The translations under genes and the position numbers were made by a program. Positions 35,981-46,217 of a DNA stretch of 64,000 nt are shown one piece after another (position 1 is the first letter of the stretch; every line of letters begins with the position of its first letter). The notes under the pieces were generated by a model. The model ran no database searches. It had not been told where the DNA came from and saw only the letters and a list, made by a program, of their open reading frames with translations. The stretch is taken from assembly GCA_009760885.1 (NCBI GenBank), contig CM019709.1:31826906-31890905 (forward strand), read 5' to 3'. The DNA comes from Achatina immaculata (Eukaryota > Mollusca > Gastropoda > Stylommatophora > Achatinidae).

Positions 35981-36204
35981 GTGATGACAAAAAATAAGAA
36001 AACATAAAAAATAATAACAGTGAGAACTTAAAATGATCAGCCGAAAAAATAGTGAAAATAATAGCTAAAAAAATAAGCCCAAAAACTGTGAAAATGACAA
36101 CCTGAGAAAACAATGCAAAACTGCAACCTCAGGAAACAATGCAAAATAACAAATTAGGAAACAATGCAAAAAAAATAAACTGAAACAATAGTGATTTTTC
36201 TCAC

Positions 36205-36459
36205 CTACTACTGTGATCCTTTGGATGCAGGAGTCCTCATTGCCAGACTTATCTCTAGCTATGTACTGGACCTGATGGAGACCAGCAGTCAAGCGCAGTG
36301 GACTGTCAGAGTCTGCTACCCCTATTCTTGTAATAATGAACTCTCCCGAATTATCTGTGACCAGCGGTTGATGAGATTTCCATTGGATCACAGCATAATT
36401 GGCAGTGGTCACAGGTGTTGTTAAATCATCTGGGCATGTAATGGATGGTGGTTCTCTGT
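36205..36459 (-). CDS. HYR domain 1 exon, SVEP1-like
   Basis: The 255-bp exon is phase 1-1, with acceptor TTTTCACAG and donor GTGAGAAA. It opens DREPPSITCPDDL and ends GLHQVQYIARDKSGNEDSC plus IQRITVVG. The start P-x-I-x-C-P, the central W and the ending 'V-x-Y-x-A-x-D-x-S-G-N-x-x-x-C' are the hallmarks of the HYR (hyalin repeat) fold. It directly follows CCP 3, as in SVEP1. Confidence 0.9.
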
Positions 36460-37075
36460 CTGTGAAAACAATGTTTCATTTGGTTTCAAGAACACAGTGA
36501 AATTTGTATTTGATCTGGAACCAGAGAAAGTATGCAAGGATAAGAATACACCTTAAAAAAATACAAGAGAAATTATCAATTTGGGGAAACAGAGAGAGAG
36601 AGAGAGAAACACAAACATACAGAGAAAGAGAGAGAGAGAGCATTGTATCTTTTTAAACACCATACTCATTGCAGTTCCAAAGAAAGCTGGAACAAACAGA
36701 ATATGATCAACATTGCGCAGTCAGTTTAATGAGCCATATTACAAAAAATACTACTAAGATTAATTAACTTGAGAATGTGAAATAAGATTAAAAACTAAAA
36801 TCACATAAGAACAATGTAGTTTTGTTGAAGGAAAATGCACATGCAATGTCATTTTTACATGTTTATCAAGAGCTATTACTGAATGATCTCTAGAGGTAAA
36901 CAGAGAATTATACTTGTTTCTTTATTGGCTGCACAAAAGCTTTTGATGGAGTTAGATGTGTAGATATGATACAAATGCTAGAAAAACCTAATATAGGTGG
37001 TAAAGATATGAAAATTATTAAGAATATGAAATGAAATCAAAGAACAGCAATAAGAGTGAACAATGGCATGGTAAA

Positions 37076-38664
37076 GTAATAGAACACAGTGTTGTGTGAT
37101 TAAACCTCAAAAAAATAATAGACAAAGCACTTTTAGACATGAGAGAAAGATAGCACAGTTTATTAATGCACTGTTCTCTGGAACTGCCACTCATCATACC
37201 AGAGTCTATGGTTCTTCTTCTTCTTCTTCTTCGTTCGCTTCTACCACCAAAACCGCACTGTGATCCTACTGAATTTACGCTTGTGGTCCTCATTAAGTCC
37301 GGTGGTCCCCTGTGTGGTCCCCGAAAAGAGCACACGAGATCCACGAGAGGACCACAAGGGGTTCAGAGTATCACAGGGCTTTAGCCTATATTCTTGGTGG
37401 GTCTCTGAAGCGGGATTGCGTGACACCGTGGTTTTCATTGCACCAGTTTAGTCTAGGGTTGGACTTTCTCACCGGAAGACCTCGACGTGTTTAGGATATC
37501 AGTGCATCCCCGCTGGGTGAGAGGCGGTAGCCCACCCAGGCCAGAGTTGGACCTTCTCACCGGAAAACCTCGACGTGTTTTGAGATACCCGTGTATCACC
37601 GCCGGGTGAGAGGTGGTTGCCCATCCAGTCCAGAGTGGGACTTTCTCACTGGAAAACCTCAGCGTGATTAGGTTACGCAAACATCCCCGCCAGGTGAGAG
37701 GTGGTTGCCTATCTAGACTTCCCTGGTCCAGTGTCTCCGACTTCAGCATTTTGCGGTCGTGGCCGCTACCCTTCCTAGTTGTGACCAGGATGGAGCTTTT
37801 GTCCAGGAGGACGAATCCTCGCCACTAGTGACTTCTACCCCTGGGTTGAGCCGGTTTAGGCATTATCCCAGTATGGGCGTGTTTGGGACAAGACCAACCT
37901 CTAGAGCAGAGGTACTATGACATGCATAGCCTTCAAGATTCACCCCTGGTATGAGCCGGTTTAGGCAAAATTCACCAGTATGAGTGTATATCAGGCGTTA
38001 CCGACCTCTAGAGCGGAGGTGGCATGACATGTCTAGCCATCAAGTTCCACCCCTGGTGTGTGCCGGTTTAGGCATATTTCACCAGTGTAGGTGTATTTCG
38101 GACGTGGCCGGCCTCTAGAGCAGAGGTGCCATGGTATAGCTCTCGTAGCGATACTACTGGACATAACTTCACTTTCCACCACCTTTTTCCATCGGCGCCA
38201 CACAGCAACTTTTATTTCTTTTCCGCATTTCTTCCTTGACCGGGAGGAGCTTCACTCCACGCGCGGCATTTGAAGAGTCTCGCCAGCAGTGTCTTAACCT
38301 CTGGGACAAGCCGGTTCATGCATTTCACCCGATATGACTGCACTCAGGACGTGGCCGACCTCCAGACCAGAGGTGCCGTGATTTGACTGTTTGCTTCACT
38401 TTATCCTTTCTACCACCTTTTCCGCAGTGATGCTGCGCGGCAACCTCATTTGCACCTTTCTTCATTGGCCGGGAGGAGCACCGCTCCACGCATTGCAGTC
38501 CTTAGAACCAGTCTATGGTTCAAGTCCCAAGTAATTCTCTTGTACTTTTTCCTTTTCTCATATCTAAATGTGCTTTGTCCATGATTTTTTTTTTTAGGTC
38601 TAACCATTCAACATAGTATTCTGTTATTTTACTGTACAAAAGCCTTGTTGTTTCCTATTTGTAA
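37076..38664 (+). mobile_element. Family P copy split by a GC-rich element
   Basis: The left arm AATAGACAAAGCACTTTTAG and the right arm ATGTGCTTTGTCCATGATTT are the same inverted arms as in the copy at 33.4-33.8 kb. The B box GTCTATGGTTCAAGTCCC is at the break point, and the 3' extension GCCTTGTTGTTTCCTATTTG closes it. Diverged from the intact copy. Confidence 0.7.
37214..38509 (-). mobile_element. GC-rich GAA-tailed retroposon with internal repeats
   Basis: Flanked by AGTCTATGGTT (37,203-37,213 and 38,510-38,520). On the minus strand it ends GCGAACGAAGAAGAAGAA, the same terminus as family E. Inside are about three 89-bp units (37,450-37,720, with ACTTTCTCACCGGAAAACCT-like text) and four to five ~110-bp units (37,840-38,390, with GAGCCGGTTTAGGCA and CCTCTAGAGC). 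No coding frame. Probably non-autonomous. Confidence 0.75.
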
Positions 38665-38850
38665 AAACAACAACATAGGTGAGTTTCAGGATATAAAACA
38701 AGGCACAGTACAAGGGTGAGTAATGTCACCTATTTTCACTGTACAGTGAAAACATCATGAGAGGCATTAGAAATTTGAAAGGCATAAAAACAGGTGATCA
38801 TAATATCAACAACCCATGATATGTGCACGATACTACTCTAATATATATAA

Positions 38851-39730
38851 ACTGTGGGAAATCTTACAGCATTATGGAGTCAGTACACATCTGATAAACC
38901 TATGCAAAAATTTTTTATGGAAACAGTCAATGTACAGTTAGAACAAATGCGAAACTCTGAATCATTCGTCATGAAACCTAGAGTAAGGCAGGGCTGTGTG
39001 CTATCTCCCTTACTATACATAACATACACTGACAACATCTGCAAGTGCATGTAAAAGCCATAACATGAAGATCAGTGCTGGAAAAAATGAAAGTCATGAC
39101 CATAGGAAAGAATAAATTTGAACAAAGATCTTCCTAGACAACCAGCCCTTAAAACAAGTGAAACATATCATTCTCAGGAACAATTGAGACTGAGATTGAG
39201 AACCGATGCAGTAAAGTGAATCAGGTCATTGGACAAATGACTCCCTTACTGAAAAACAAATACATCATAAATGAAACAAAAAAGAGCACTGTACAATACA
39301 ATTTTCCTATCAACTCTATGCTATCAATGTCAAACATGGACACTAACAGCCAAAAACAAAAGAAAAATCATCACAACAGAAATGAGATGTTTAAGGAGAA
39401 TATTAAATGTGACAAGAAGAGACCAAATAAGAAATGACACCATCAAGGCAAAGGTTGGAGTAACACCAGTATTACACTATATCCAGAAACAGCAAGTCAA
39501 ATGGTTTGGCCACGTTACACGGTTATGACCAGACAGTATACTACAAAAACAGCATCCACACTAAGATTTGTAGGTAACAGAAGAAGAGGCCGCCCATGCA
39601 GGAAATGGAGAGAGGAAATTACAGAAGCATTAAATATCCTATTATATGAATCAAATCATCTAGCCCTATCAAGACGTCCTCTCAACACAAAAGGCAGATG
39701 AGGAAGGAGACAACACCAGACAATTCTTAT
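38851..39730 (+). mobile_element. Non-LTR family D fragment
   Basis: Decayed [22 protein letters not shown] near 38,975, then NTIFLSTLCYQCQTWTL, MRCLRRILNVTRRDQI, KQQVKWFGHVTRL and GNRRRGRPCRKWREE. The motif order is RT core plus C-terminus, distinct from families A, B and C. Stops and frameshifts. Confidence 0.7.
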
Positions 39731-39849
39731 AACAGAAACATAAAGCAGTTTGTAGAGACTAGTGAACAAACTGCTACATGTTGATGGAATAATGCTTACA
39801 ACTTACATCCTTACTATGCCTTTAAATGCCACATGCACTGTACTTCACC

Positions 39850-40750
39850 ATGTCTCTCTGTTTTCGGGGAGTTTTTCTGCCTCATCAAGGGATCTCATGA
39901 CCATTAATTTATCCTCTATTAACAATGTTCTTTTCAAAGTTTCACATGGTTGATCTCTTTTTCTTTGTCCTATTGTGTCCTATTTGATAGCTTGTTTTGT
40001 GACTGCTTCTTCTCATCACATAGCCTATATATGTCCATCTCCTTTTTTTGATCACAGATAAGACAGACTGTTGTCTTCTTATCTTCCTTATCTTTGCATT
40101 GGTCTTGAATTCGTTCAATTGTATATAGAGTATTTTCATTAGATAGGCCAATTTAGTGGGCATAACATCCCTTGATGAGGTCAGAAAGCTCGCTAAAAAC
40201 AGGAAAACTTGACAATCTACCATGCAAGCCCTATGTGATGTTTAACGGCATGGGAAGGAGGTAAGATGTAAGATTTTCCTTAGATATTTGTTCCCAAAAA
40301 TGCGTCTAAATTGTTTTCAATTTTTTTAGTAGTTTTTCATCTTTCACTTACATAAATAAGGATGGATATCACATTTGAGTTGAATAATCTTAACTTTGCT
40401 TTTGTAGTTATAACTTTTGATTGCCATATTTTCTCAAGATTTTTAAAGGTCAGTGCTGCCTTTCCAATTCCTATTGTAACTTCTTTTCTGATGTCACTTC
40501 TTCTTCTTCATGTGACATGCCCTTTCCAGAGCATTGTCCCTCTTACTGTCTCCCAGAATGCAATGTGGTCTTGTACAAGTTGACCAATGTCTCACAATGA
40601 CATATTCAGACTTTCAGTCATGTACTGTGTCCACCAACGGCAAAGTCGTCTCTTTTCTCTTTTGTTGGGAACTATCTGGTGTCACCATCCTGTTCTATAT
40701 AGCTGCCAAAGTATGCAAATTGGTTTACTTCTTCAGCAGCTGTCCCTTCC
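39850..40750 (-). mobile_element. Non-LTR family B, with two insertions
   Basis: Minus-strand family B thumb and C-terminus (KKRRWTYIGYVMRRSSHKT; a SLIYVSER-like piece), decayed. It is interrupted by a plus-strand family B 3' end at about 40,144-40,271 flanked by ATTTTCATTAGAT and ATTTTCCTTAGAT, and by a TTC-repeat-ended piece at about 40,498-40,678 flanked by TGATGTCAC and TGGTGTCAC. Confidence 0.72.
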
Positions 40751-41029
40751 AAGATTGACAGAATACTTGCAGCTATTAGTGTTCATTAACAAATTTGTTA
40801 CTGTGAGAACAGTAGGCATCTTATAGAGGCATGGTGTCATCAAGATTTTTTTGTAAAGTTTGAGGTTACAAAAAGAGTTTCATAATGTCCAAAAAGGGGG
40901 GATAGAAAAAGAAATCATGTCTGAATTAAAAAGACTAAGATCTTTTTTAAAAACTATAGTTTGTCTTGATTACAATTACACCATACAAACATTTACCCAT
41001 ACTAACATTTACAAGCAGTTGGTCTCAGT

Positions 41030-41195
41030 TATAACTGCATCAACTGTGAGACACTGAAAGGCAATTACTGGTCCAGTGAAACCAAAAGACAATTAATGGT
41101 CCAGTGAAACCACAAGACAATTACTGGTCCAGTGAAACCACTCAAAAAGTTAAGTTCTGTGGTTCTATACAAAAACTACACACAAAAAAAAAAAA
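41030..41195 (+). mobile_element. Family E 3' coding fragment with a small tandem triplication
   Basis: Reads NCETLKGNYWSSETTQK, then FCGSIQKLHTK, the C-terminus of the family E RNase H frame (NYWPSETTKE in the copy at 31.1 kb). The piece GACAATTACTGGTCCAGTGA is repeated three times at 41,060-41,140. Confidence 0.7.
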
Positions 41196-41270
41196 TTTCT
41201 CAAAGAGTCCGAGCTCCAGATACAGATGGAAAACGCATATGGAAAAAAACGAAGACGGTCCCATACAGAC

Positions 41271-41462
41271 CTATACAAACAGTAGGTGTGCTTATATCCC
41301 ATGCTCCATGTTCTGTACAATAAACTTGAGGGAGTCCGATTAGTTCATACCCTGGTTCACACATGTATTCACATTCGGCTCCTGACACTTGGGTTGTCTG
41401 GCCACAGCTTGCTGGTGTGACAATGAGGCCTGGAGACAGCAGTAGGGCTTGGCATAGGTTTT
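41271..41462 (-). CDS. Sushi/CCP module 3 exon, SVEP1-like
   Basis: The 192-bp exon is phase 1-1, with acceptor TTTCAACAG and a weaker donor GTCTGTAT. It encodes ENLCQALLLSPGLIVTPAS, then SGAECEYMCEPGYELIG, then YCTEHGAWDISTPTVCIG. Four CCP cysteines plus an additional C near residue 20 are present, with GYEL and the terminal TVC. The donor lacks the purine-rich +3 to +5 consensus, but the phase and the following HYR exon support it. Confidence 0.87.
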
Positions 41463-42060
41463 CTGTTGAAACAAAGAGTCCATTATCAATCGAATGCTGG
41501 ATTAAACAGCTTTCCAGAAATGTAATCAGAAGTGCTGCAGATCTTTTGTGGTTTCCTCTTTTGCAAATGCTTTGTTATCTAAGCAAGGATATGGGTCAGC
41601 TCCTTAAATCTCATCATCAGCAGGGATTCTACATGCATAGCCCAGAATTTTGCAGCCAAGAAGCCAAGTTATGGCTCTTAGGTCTCTAGTGTAAGCATGT
41701 TTTTTAGGATGTGTTCTGCAGAATGAGATCGTTTGGCATGCACAGACTGTGTTTTGAGTTGCTTCAGTGTGTACATCTATTTCAATATTTGAATGAGTGA
41801 ATCAGCAATAGTTAAGAACAAGTGATATACTGTAACAGTAGATCTAATGTTTTTAATCCAGTATCTGTGTGTTTTCGTCTATAAAATTCTAGGTAGGCCT
41901 TTGTCTTCTCCTTGTCAGAGATAAAAGTGAACTGGTTATACATTTGAACAAGGCAATAGTTAAATGCAAACAATATATTCCCTATGGCATCTGCATGCCA
42001 TATCATTGTCAAGTGAATGCAGGAGATGTAAACCAGCTTTTTCCATATCTCGAGAGGGTA
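41463..42060. other. Intron, nothing recognised
   Basis: No repeat family or coding signal was recognised. Confidence 0.4.
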
Positions 42061-42260
42061 TGAGAACCAAATGATGGAGGTATGGGAAACAAATAATGAG
42101 GATTTCAGAACCAAATGATAGAATTATGGGAAGCAAATGATGGAGGTATTGGAACCAAATGATGGGGGTATGAGAACCAAGTGATTGCGGTATGAGAACT
42201 AAATGATGGGGGTATGTGAACCAAATGATGATGATTTGAGATACAATCCATAGTGGAGAT
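42060..42260. repeat. ~23-bp degenerate minisatellite
   Basis: Imperfect copies of ACCAAATGATGGAGGTATGG, about eight units. Confidence 0.7.
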
Positions 42261-42433
42261 ACAATCCATAAACAATCTTTTTTTCAATTGTTGTTAAATC
42301 ACATATTTCATTTGCCTAAAGTAAAATAAAGCCCCTGACATTGTTTGAAATGGTACTGCTGTATACCAAGACTAGTGATAATGTTGATTTTGACTGTTTG
42401 ACCTAAGAGGTGTGGGAAGATTTTGGGCAGCCT

Positions 42434-42835
42434 ATAGTGAGTATGTGAAAAGCTCGCCGAAAACAGGAAAAATTAGCGAACTACCCTGCGAGCCCCATGT
42501 GACGTTTAACGGCACGGGAAGGATATAAGATGTATAAAATAGTGAGTATGTATCAACCTGTCTCAGTGGTGATCAGAAAAAAGGGAGGTGGAAATATGTC
42601 GGTCACGTGACGAGAAGAAACGGAGAACCCCCAAGACAAGATATTAAGTGTAACACAACAGGCCGAAGAAAAAGAGGTCGACCACGTGAAACTCTAAAGA
42701 GAGGCCAAATTAGTACGCATAAAATCCCTTGATGAGGTTGGAAAGCTGGCCGAAAACAGGACAACTTGGCAAACTACCACGCGAGCCATGTGTGACGTTT
42801 AACCGCACGGGAAGGATGTAAGATAGTGAGTAGGT
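42434..42835 (+). mobile_element. Two family B 3' ends in one target site
   Basis: ATAGTGAGTATGT occurs at 42,434-42,446 and 42,539-42,551, and as ATAGTGAGTAGGT at 42,823-42,835. Between copies 1 and 2 lies a ~92-bp family B end; between copies 2 and 3 a ~271-bp one. Both end ACGTTTAAC(C)GCACGGGAAG-like and GGAT(R)TAAGAT. Confidence 0.85.
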
Positions 42836-42839
42836 ATTG

Positions 42840-43100
42840 GTTTTTTTTTATTATAAGTACTTCTGAACTAATGCCTTCACAGCTCTAAAGTCACAGCGCT
42901 GTGGGATAGGAAGGTCAGCACCCTTTCATGCTGGCTTTATTTTCCTAGAAAAAGCCCAAAGTACCCATTTCTTGAGCCTAGGTGGATCCTATCGCCGGTC
43001 GATCTGAGGAAAAAGAACCTCCACCCTGCTCAGGAATTAAACCCGAGACCTTGTGGCCTGCAGGCCACAGTTTCCTAACCAACCACATTGGTTAGTTTGC
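42840..43100 (-). mobile_element. tRNA-derived SINE-like element
   Basis: The minus strand has an A-box-like TGTGGTTGGTTAGGAAACTG and B-box-like CTCGGGTTTAATTCCTGAG spaced as in a tRNA, followed by an unrelated body. Ends just before the CCP 2 donor region. Confidence 0.6.
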
Positions 43101-43154
43101 AATAATTAAGATTCAATACTCTCACCCTTTATACCCTTCATTGTTAGTACTCAC

Positions 43155-43346
43155 CAACACACCAAGTGCGCGTACCAGACCAGGTTCCATACTGAGTACA
43201 TATGCGCTCGGTGTCTCCAAAACTGCGCCAGCCTCTGTGACATTCAATAAGAACCAGGGAGCCGTATGTTGTTGTCTGGTTGACATATGTCACAGATGAA
43301 TGTTCGTCCTCTTGGTGGTGTAAATCTAAGGTGCCACAGTCTACAG
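43155..43346 (-). CDS. Sushi/CCP module 2 exon, SVEP1-like
   Basis: The 192-bp exon is phase 1-1, with acceptor CTGTTCCAG and donor GTGAGTAC. It encodes VDCGTLDLHHQEDEHSS, then YGSLVLIECHRGWRSFG, then RICTQYGTWSGTRTWCVG. This is a standard 64-residue CCP with four cysteines and the W-x-C ending. It lies only about 270 bp of intron from the preceding CCP exon, one of the few short introns here. Confidence 0.9.
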
Positions 43347-43446
43347 CTGGAACAGATCGAGGCAGAGGTTAGGGGCATTATAAGACTGTGGTGTGGTCAC
43401 TAGTTGTGGACTTTGGCGAAGCCTTTTATTCATGTGTTCTTTTTTC

Positions 43447-43512
43447 TAAGAGAGGAGAGAAGGAAAGAAGGAAGGAAGGACGGAAGGAAGGAAGGAAAGA
43501 AGAAGAAGAAGA
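43447..43512. repeat. (GAAG)n microsatellite
   Basis: A purine tract of GAAG/GAA units in the intron between CCP 1 and CCP 2. Confidence 0.9.
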
Positions 43513-43613
43513 AATGTTACTGCATCCTCGCTAAATTTCGAGTCAGATATATAAAATGCAACATACGCTCTGATACTATAGCATAACAAGCCCACAATCA
43601 ACAGAGAACTTAC

Positions 43614-43832
43614 TTTGACAGACAGGCACTTCACCTTCCCAGGAGCCATTCGTGTGGCACGCTAACCCAGGATGGCCAGACAGGCGGTAACCAGCCTCAC
43701 ACTGATAATGGCACGACGTGTCCGGCAGATTTTTACAAGGGATTCCCGTGTCAGGTAGCTCATCTAGAACCCTTCCGCTCACGTGAGACTTGTGTCCGTG
43801 ATCAATGTCCGGCAGGTCCGCGCAGTAACGAA
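43614..43832 (-). CDS. Sushi/CCP module 1 exon, SVEP1-like
   Basis: The 219-bp exon is phase 1-1, with acceptor TAATTTCAG and donor GTAAGTTC. It encodes VRYCADLPDIDHG, a long loop ending CKNLPDTSCHYQCEAGYRL, then GLACHTNGSWEGEVPVCQ. Four cysteines, the GY and the tryptophan before the last cysteine mark a CCP domain; an extra cysteine pair in the loop makes it longer (73 aa) than the usual 60. An SVEP1-type first CCP is similarly placed right after the EGF. Confidence 0.9.
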
Positions 43833-43884
43833 CTGAAATTATGGGGGATATTGCAAATATAAACAACGAATTATGATGATATGA

Positions 43885-44375
43885 GACAGTGGTCGGTGCT
43901 GTCCCCTCGTGGCTATGCGGTTTCCCGTTCACTGTGGCTCGAGCTATTTTCTTATTGTTTTACTTTCTTTCATGTCTAACGTGGTTTATATTTTGTAAAT
44001 ATATCCATACTACAAGAACTTAATATTGAAGAAGGCTGGCCAGTAAAGAGGATTAAACAGAGAAAACTTAAATATTTTGGACACATTAAACGTCATGATA
44101 ATCTTAGAAGACCGTCGTGGAGGGGTATATAATGGAGAAAATAAAGAGAAGAAGACCAAGGCGAAGATGGCTGCAAGACATCGTTGATAATCTGCAAATG
44201 GATGCATCAGCAGCAGGCCATCTTGTTTACAGCCGAAAGGTCTACGGCAGAGCTGTTAGGGAGGCAAAGTTCCGCAAGGGACGTGCAAATGACTGACTGA
44301 GTGACCCCTCCAGCCCTGTGGTCTATTACTTTACTGTGAGCGTCTTGCTGTTTCCTATTTGCTAATATTTGCAAG
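43885..44375 (+). mobile_element. Family P copy split by a family C fragment
   Basis: GTGCTGTCCCCTCGTGGCTA (43,896 on) matches the tRNA-like core of family P, and TTTACTTTCTTTCATGTCTA matches its right arm. After a family C 3' fragment (about 43,998-44,305, ending GCAAATGACTGACTGA) the family P extension resumes: CTTGCTGTTTCCTATTTGCT. Confidence 0.65.
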
Positions 44376-45559
44376 CCCATTAACTCTTTCACTCTTGAAT
44401 TAATTTTCATGCTCTGCCAGAATAAATTTTGATGAGGAATTGTGACAGAAAGAAACTAGAAGGAAATTACTCCGCGGTTTAAAAATGTGGGCTGGTTTAG
44501 AAATGTTTTATTTGTATATTTAGGGTCTGCCTAAATATCGCTCTGACCACTAACTCGCGTAAGCCTTCAAGATTTACTAACACTGCTAGTGTTGTTTCGG
44601 AATGAAAGCGTTAATAATGGCTATTGCATTTCTTTTTAGCTGACAATGCAATTTTACTGCAGGCGGATATCAATATTAACGAGGATCGTTCTGCTGAGCA
44701 GTTTCACTCCTGACTGAGATTCTTTCACATGCAGTCATGCGTCCCATTTATAGCCATTCGTACTTACGGCCGAAGTCCCATTAGACTGTGTAATGCGATT
44801 AATTTTGTGGTTAATTTGCAAACATATGATTCTCTACACACTAAATTCATTGCAAGATAAGAGAAGGAGATGAATAAGTGCGCTACATCGTCATTTGGTG
44901 AGTACACAATGTATGCGTGTGAATGTGCATATAGTGTGTGTATATACGTGTTTGTGTGGCATTGAAAAGTTATTTCAGCATGATTCTTTATTTAATATGT
45001 TGTGATTCATATTTTGTGAGTAATCTGCGCGCATTTGCTGTGATAAGTTGCTTCTATTCATCTTGTAACATGTTCTAACAGTGAAATGTGCCCACTATCT
45101 GACCTACCCTATAACGGTTGACATGCGGCCAAATCGAGTTACGGCCGGATCACCAGATCCCAAATGCGGCCGTTAGTCATGTATCTGAATGGCAAAATCT
45201 GCCACAATAACAATACAACATGTTTGTGTTACAGGGCTTAAAATGTCTTTGCGTTTGCATCTTCTTCTGTTTTCAGTGGAATAGGCCACACAGCCTTTAT
45301 GAATCTGTTAGGACTATGGAAATCTACCCGCCCCCGATACTTTTGTCGTTTGTTTCCATTTTAATATGGTGAATGAGGTGCGCACCCCTACGATTCCAAG
45401 AACTACCCGAGGTTGCTCATCTTTTACAGGTTAGATTTGTTAGCCTAGATACAACGTACATGGATTCGTGTTAGCATAGACATGGTCCGTGCTACCATCA
45501 GAGGAGCAGTAATGACCTTTGAGGAGCACAAGTTCATACTGATTATTTAGCCTTGTTAA

Positions 45560-45785
45560 AACTGTCAAACACAGCCTTTATACCGGTTTCCCAGCCTCAG
45601 CTGGGTCGATACTTCGTGGCTGACGAGATTAATGGCTGCTTATCTAGAGCCGTCTTCGTGGCGTCAGAAGACTTAGCTTGCTTTTAATTCTGCCCTCGAC
45701 AGAGGGGGAAACAAAATCCTGATCATACCGTGATTCGAACCCATGTCTCCTGGATGAGAAACTGGTGTCCAAAGCGCAAAATCAC
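45560..45785 (-). mobile_element. tRNA-derived SINE inside X (copy at 47,515-47,740)
   Basis: Minus strand: GACATGGGTTCGAATCACGG is a B box with T-arm, and GGACACCAGTTTCTCATCC an anticodon arm. The expected A box upstream is TAGATCAGTAATTTTGCGC, the text of the 26-bp minisatellite. Confidence 0.65.
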
Positions 45786-46215
45786 TGATCTAGTCTCTGG
45801 CGCAAAATTACTGATCTAGTCTCTGGCGCAAAATTACTGATCTAGTCTCTGGCGCAAAATTACTAATCTAGTCTCTGGCGCAAAATTACTGATCTAGTCT
45901 CTGGCGCAAAATTACTGATCTAGTCTCTGGCGCAAAATTACTGATCTAGTCTCTGGCGCAAAATTACTGATCTAGTCTCAGGCGCAAAATTACTGATCTA
46001 GTCTCTGGCGCAAAATTACTGATCTAGTCTCAGGCGCAAAATTACTGATCTAGTCTCTGGCGCAAAATTACTGATCTAGTCTCTGGCGCAAAATTACTGA
46101 TCTAGTCTCTGGCGCAAAATCACTGATCTAGTCTCAGTGGCAAAATTACTGATCTAGTCTCAGTGGCAAAATTACTGATCTAGTCTCTGGCGCAAAATCA
46201 CTGATCTAGTCTCAG
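45777..46215. repeat. 26-bp minisatellite, array 1
   Basis: About 17 copies of GGCGCAAAATTACTGATCTA plus GTCTCT, with AGTGGC variants. Related arrays: 47,729-48,036 (about 12 copies), 50,405-50,805 (about 15) and 52,598-52,650 (two). Confidence 0.95.
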
Positions 46216-46217
46216 GG

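Larger units (their letters stand above)
36660..38850 (+). mobile_element. Old family A-like LINE split by family P
   Basis: The left part (36,660-37,075) parallels the copy at 26.9-27.3 kb: CAGTTCCAAAGAAAGCTGGA, then a YFID-type region. The right part (38,665-38,850) resumes at GAGTTTCAGGATATAAAACA and CATCATGAGAGGCATTAGAA. Decayed throughout. Confidence 0.7.
44264..46217. repeat. Duplicated unit X1 (1,954 bp)
   Basis: Starts inside the family C 3' end (GCAAAGTTCCGCAAGGGACG) and ends in the 26-bp array. It is repeated as X2 starting at 46,218 with roughly a dozen differences in 1.5 kb. It includes the family P extension, unique intron sequence and a tRNA-derived SINE near 45,560-45,785. Confidence 0.92.

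Noticed and set aside
44376..45560. A hidden exon in the X unit
   Set aside because: No long open frame with splice signals in phase 1 was found; the duplicated copy carries frame-shifting indels, which argues against coding.
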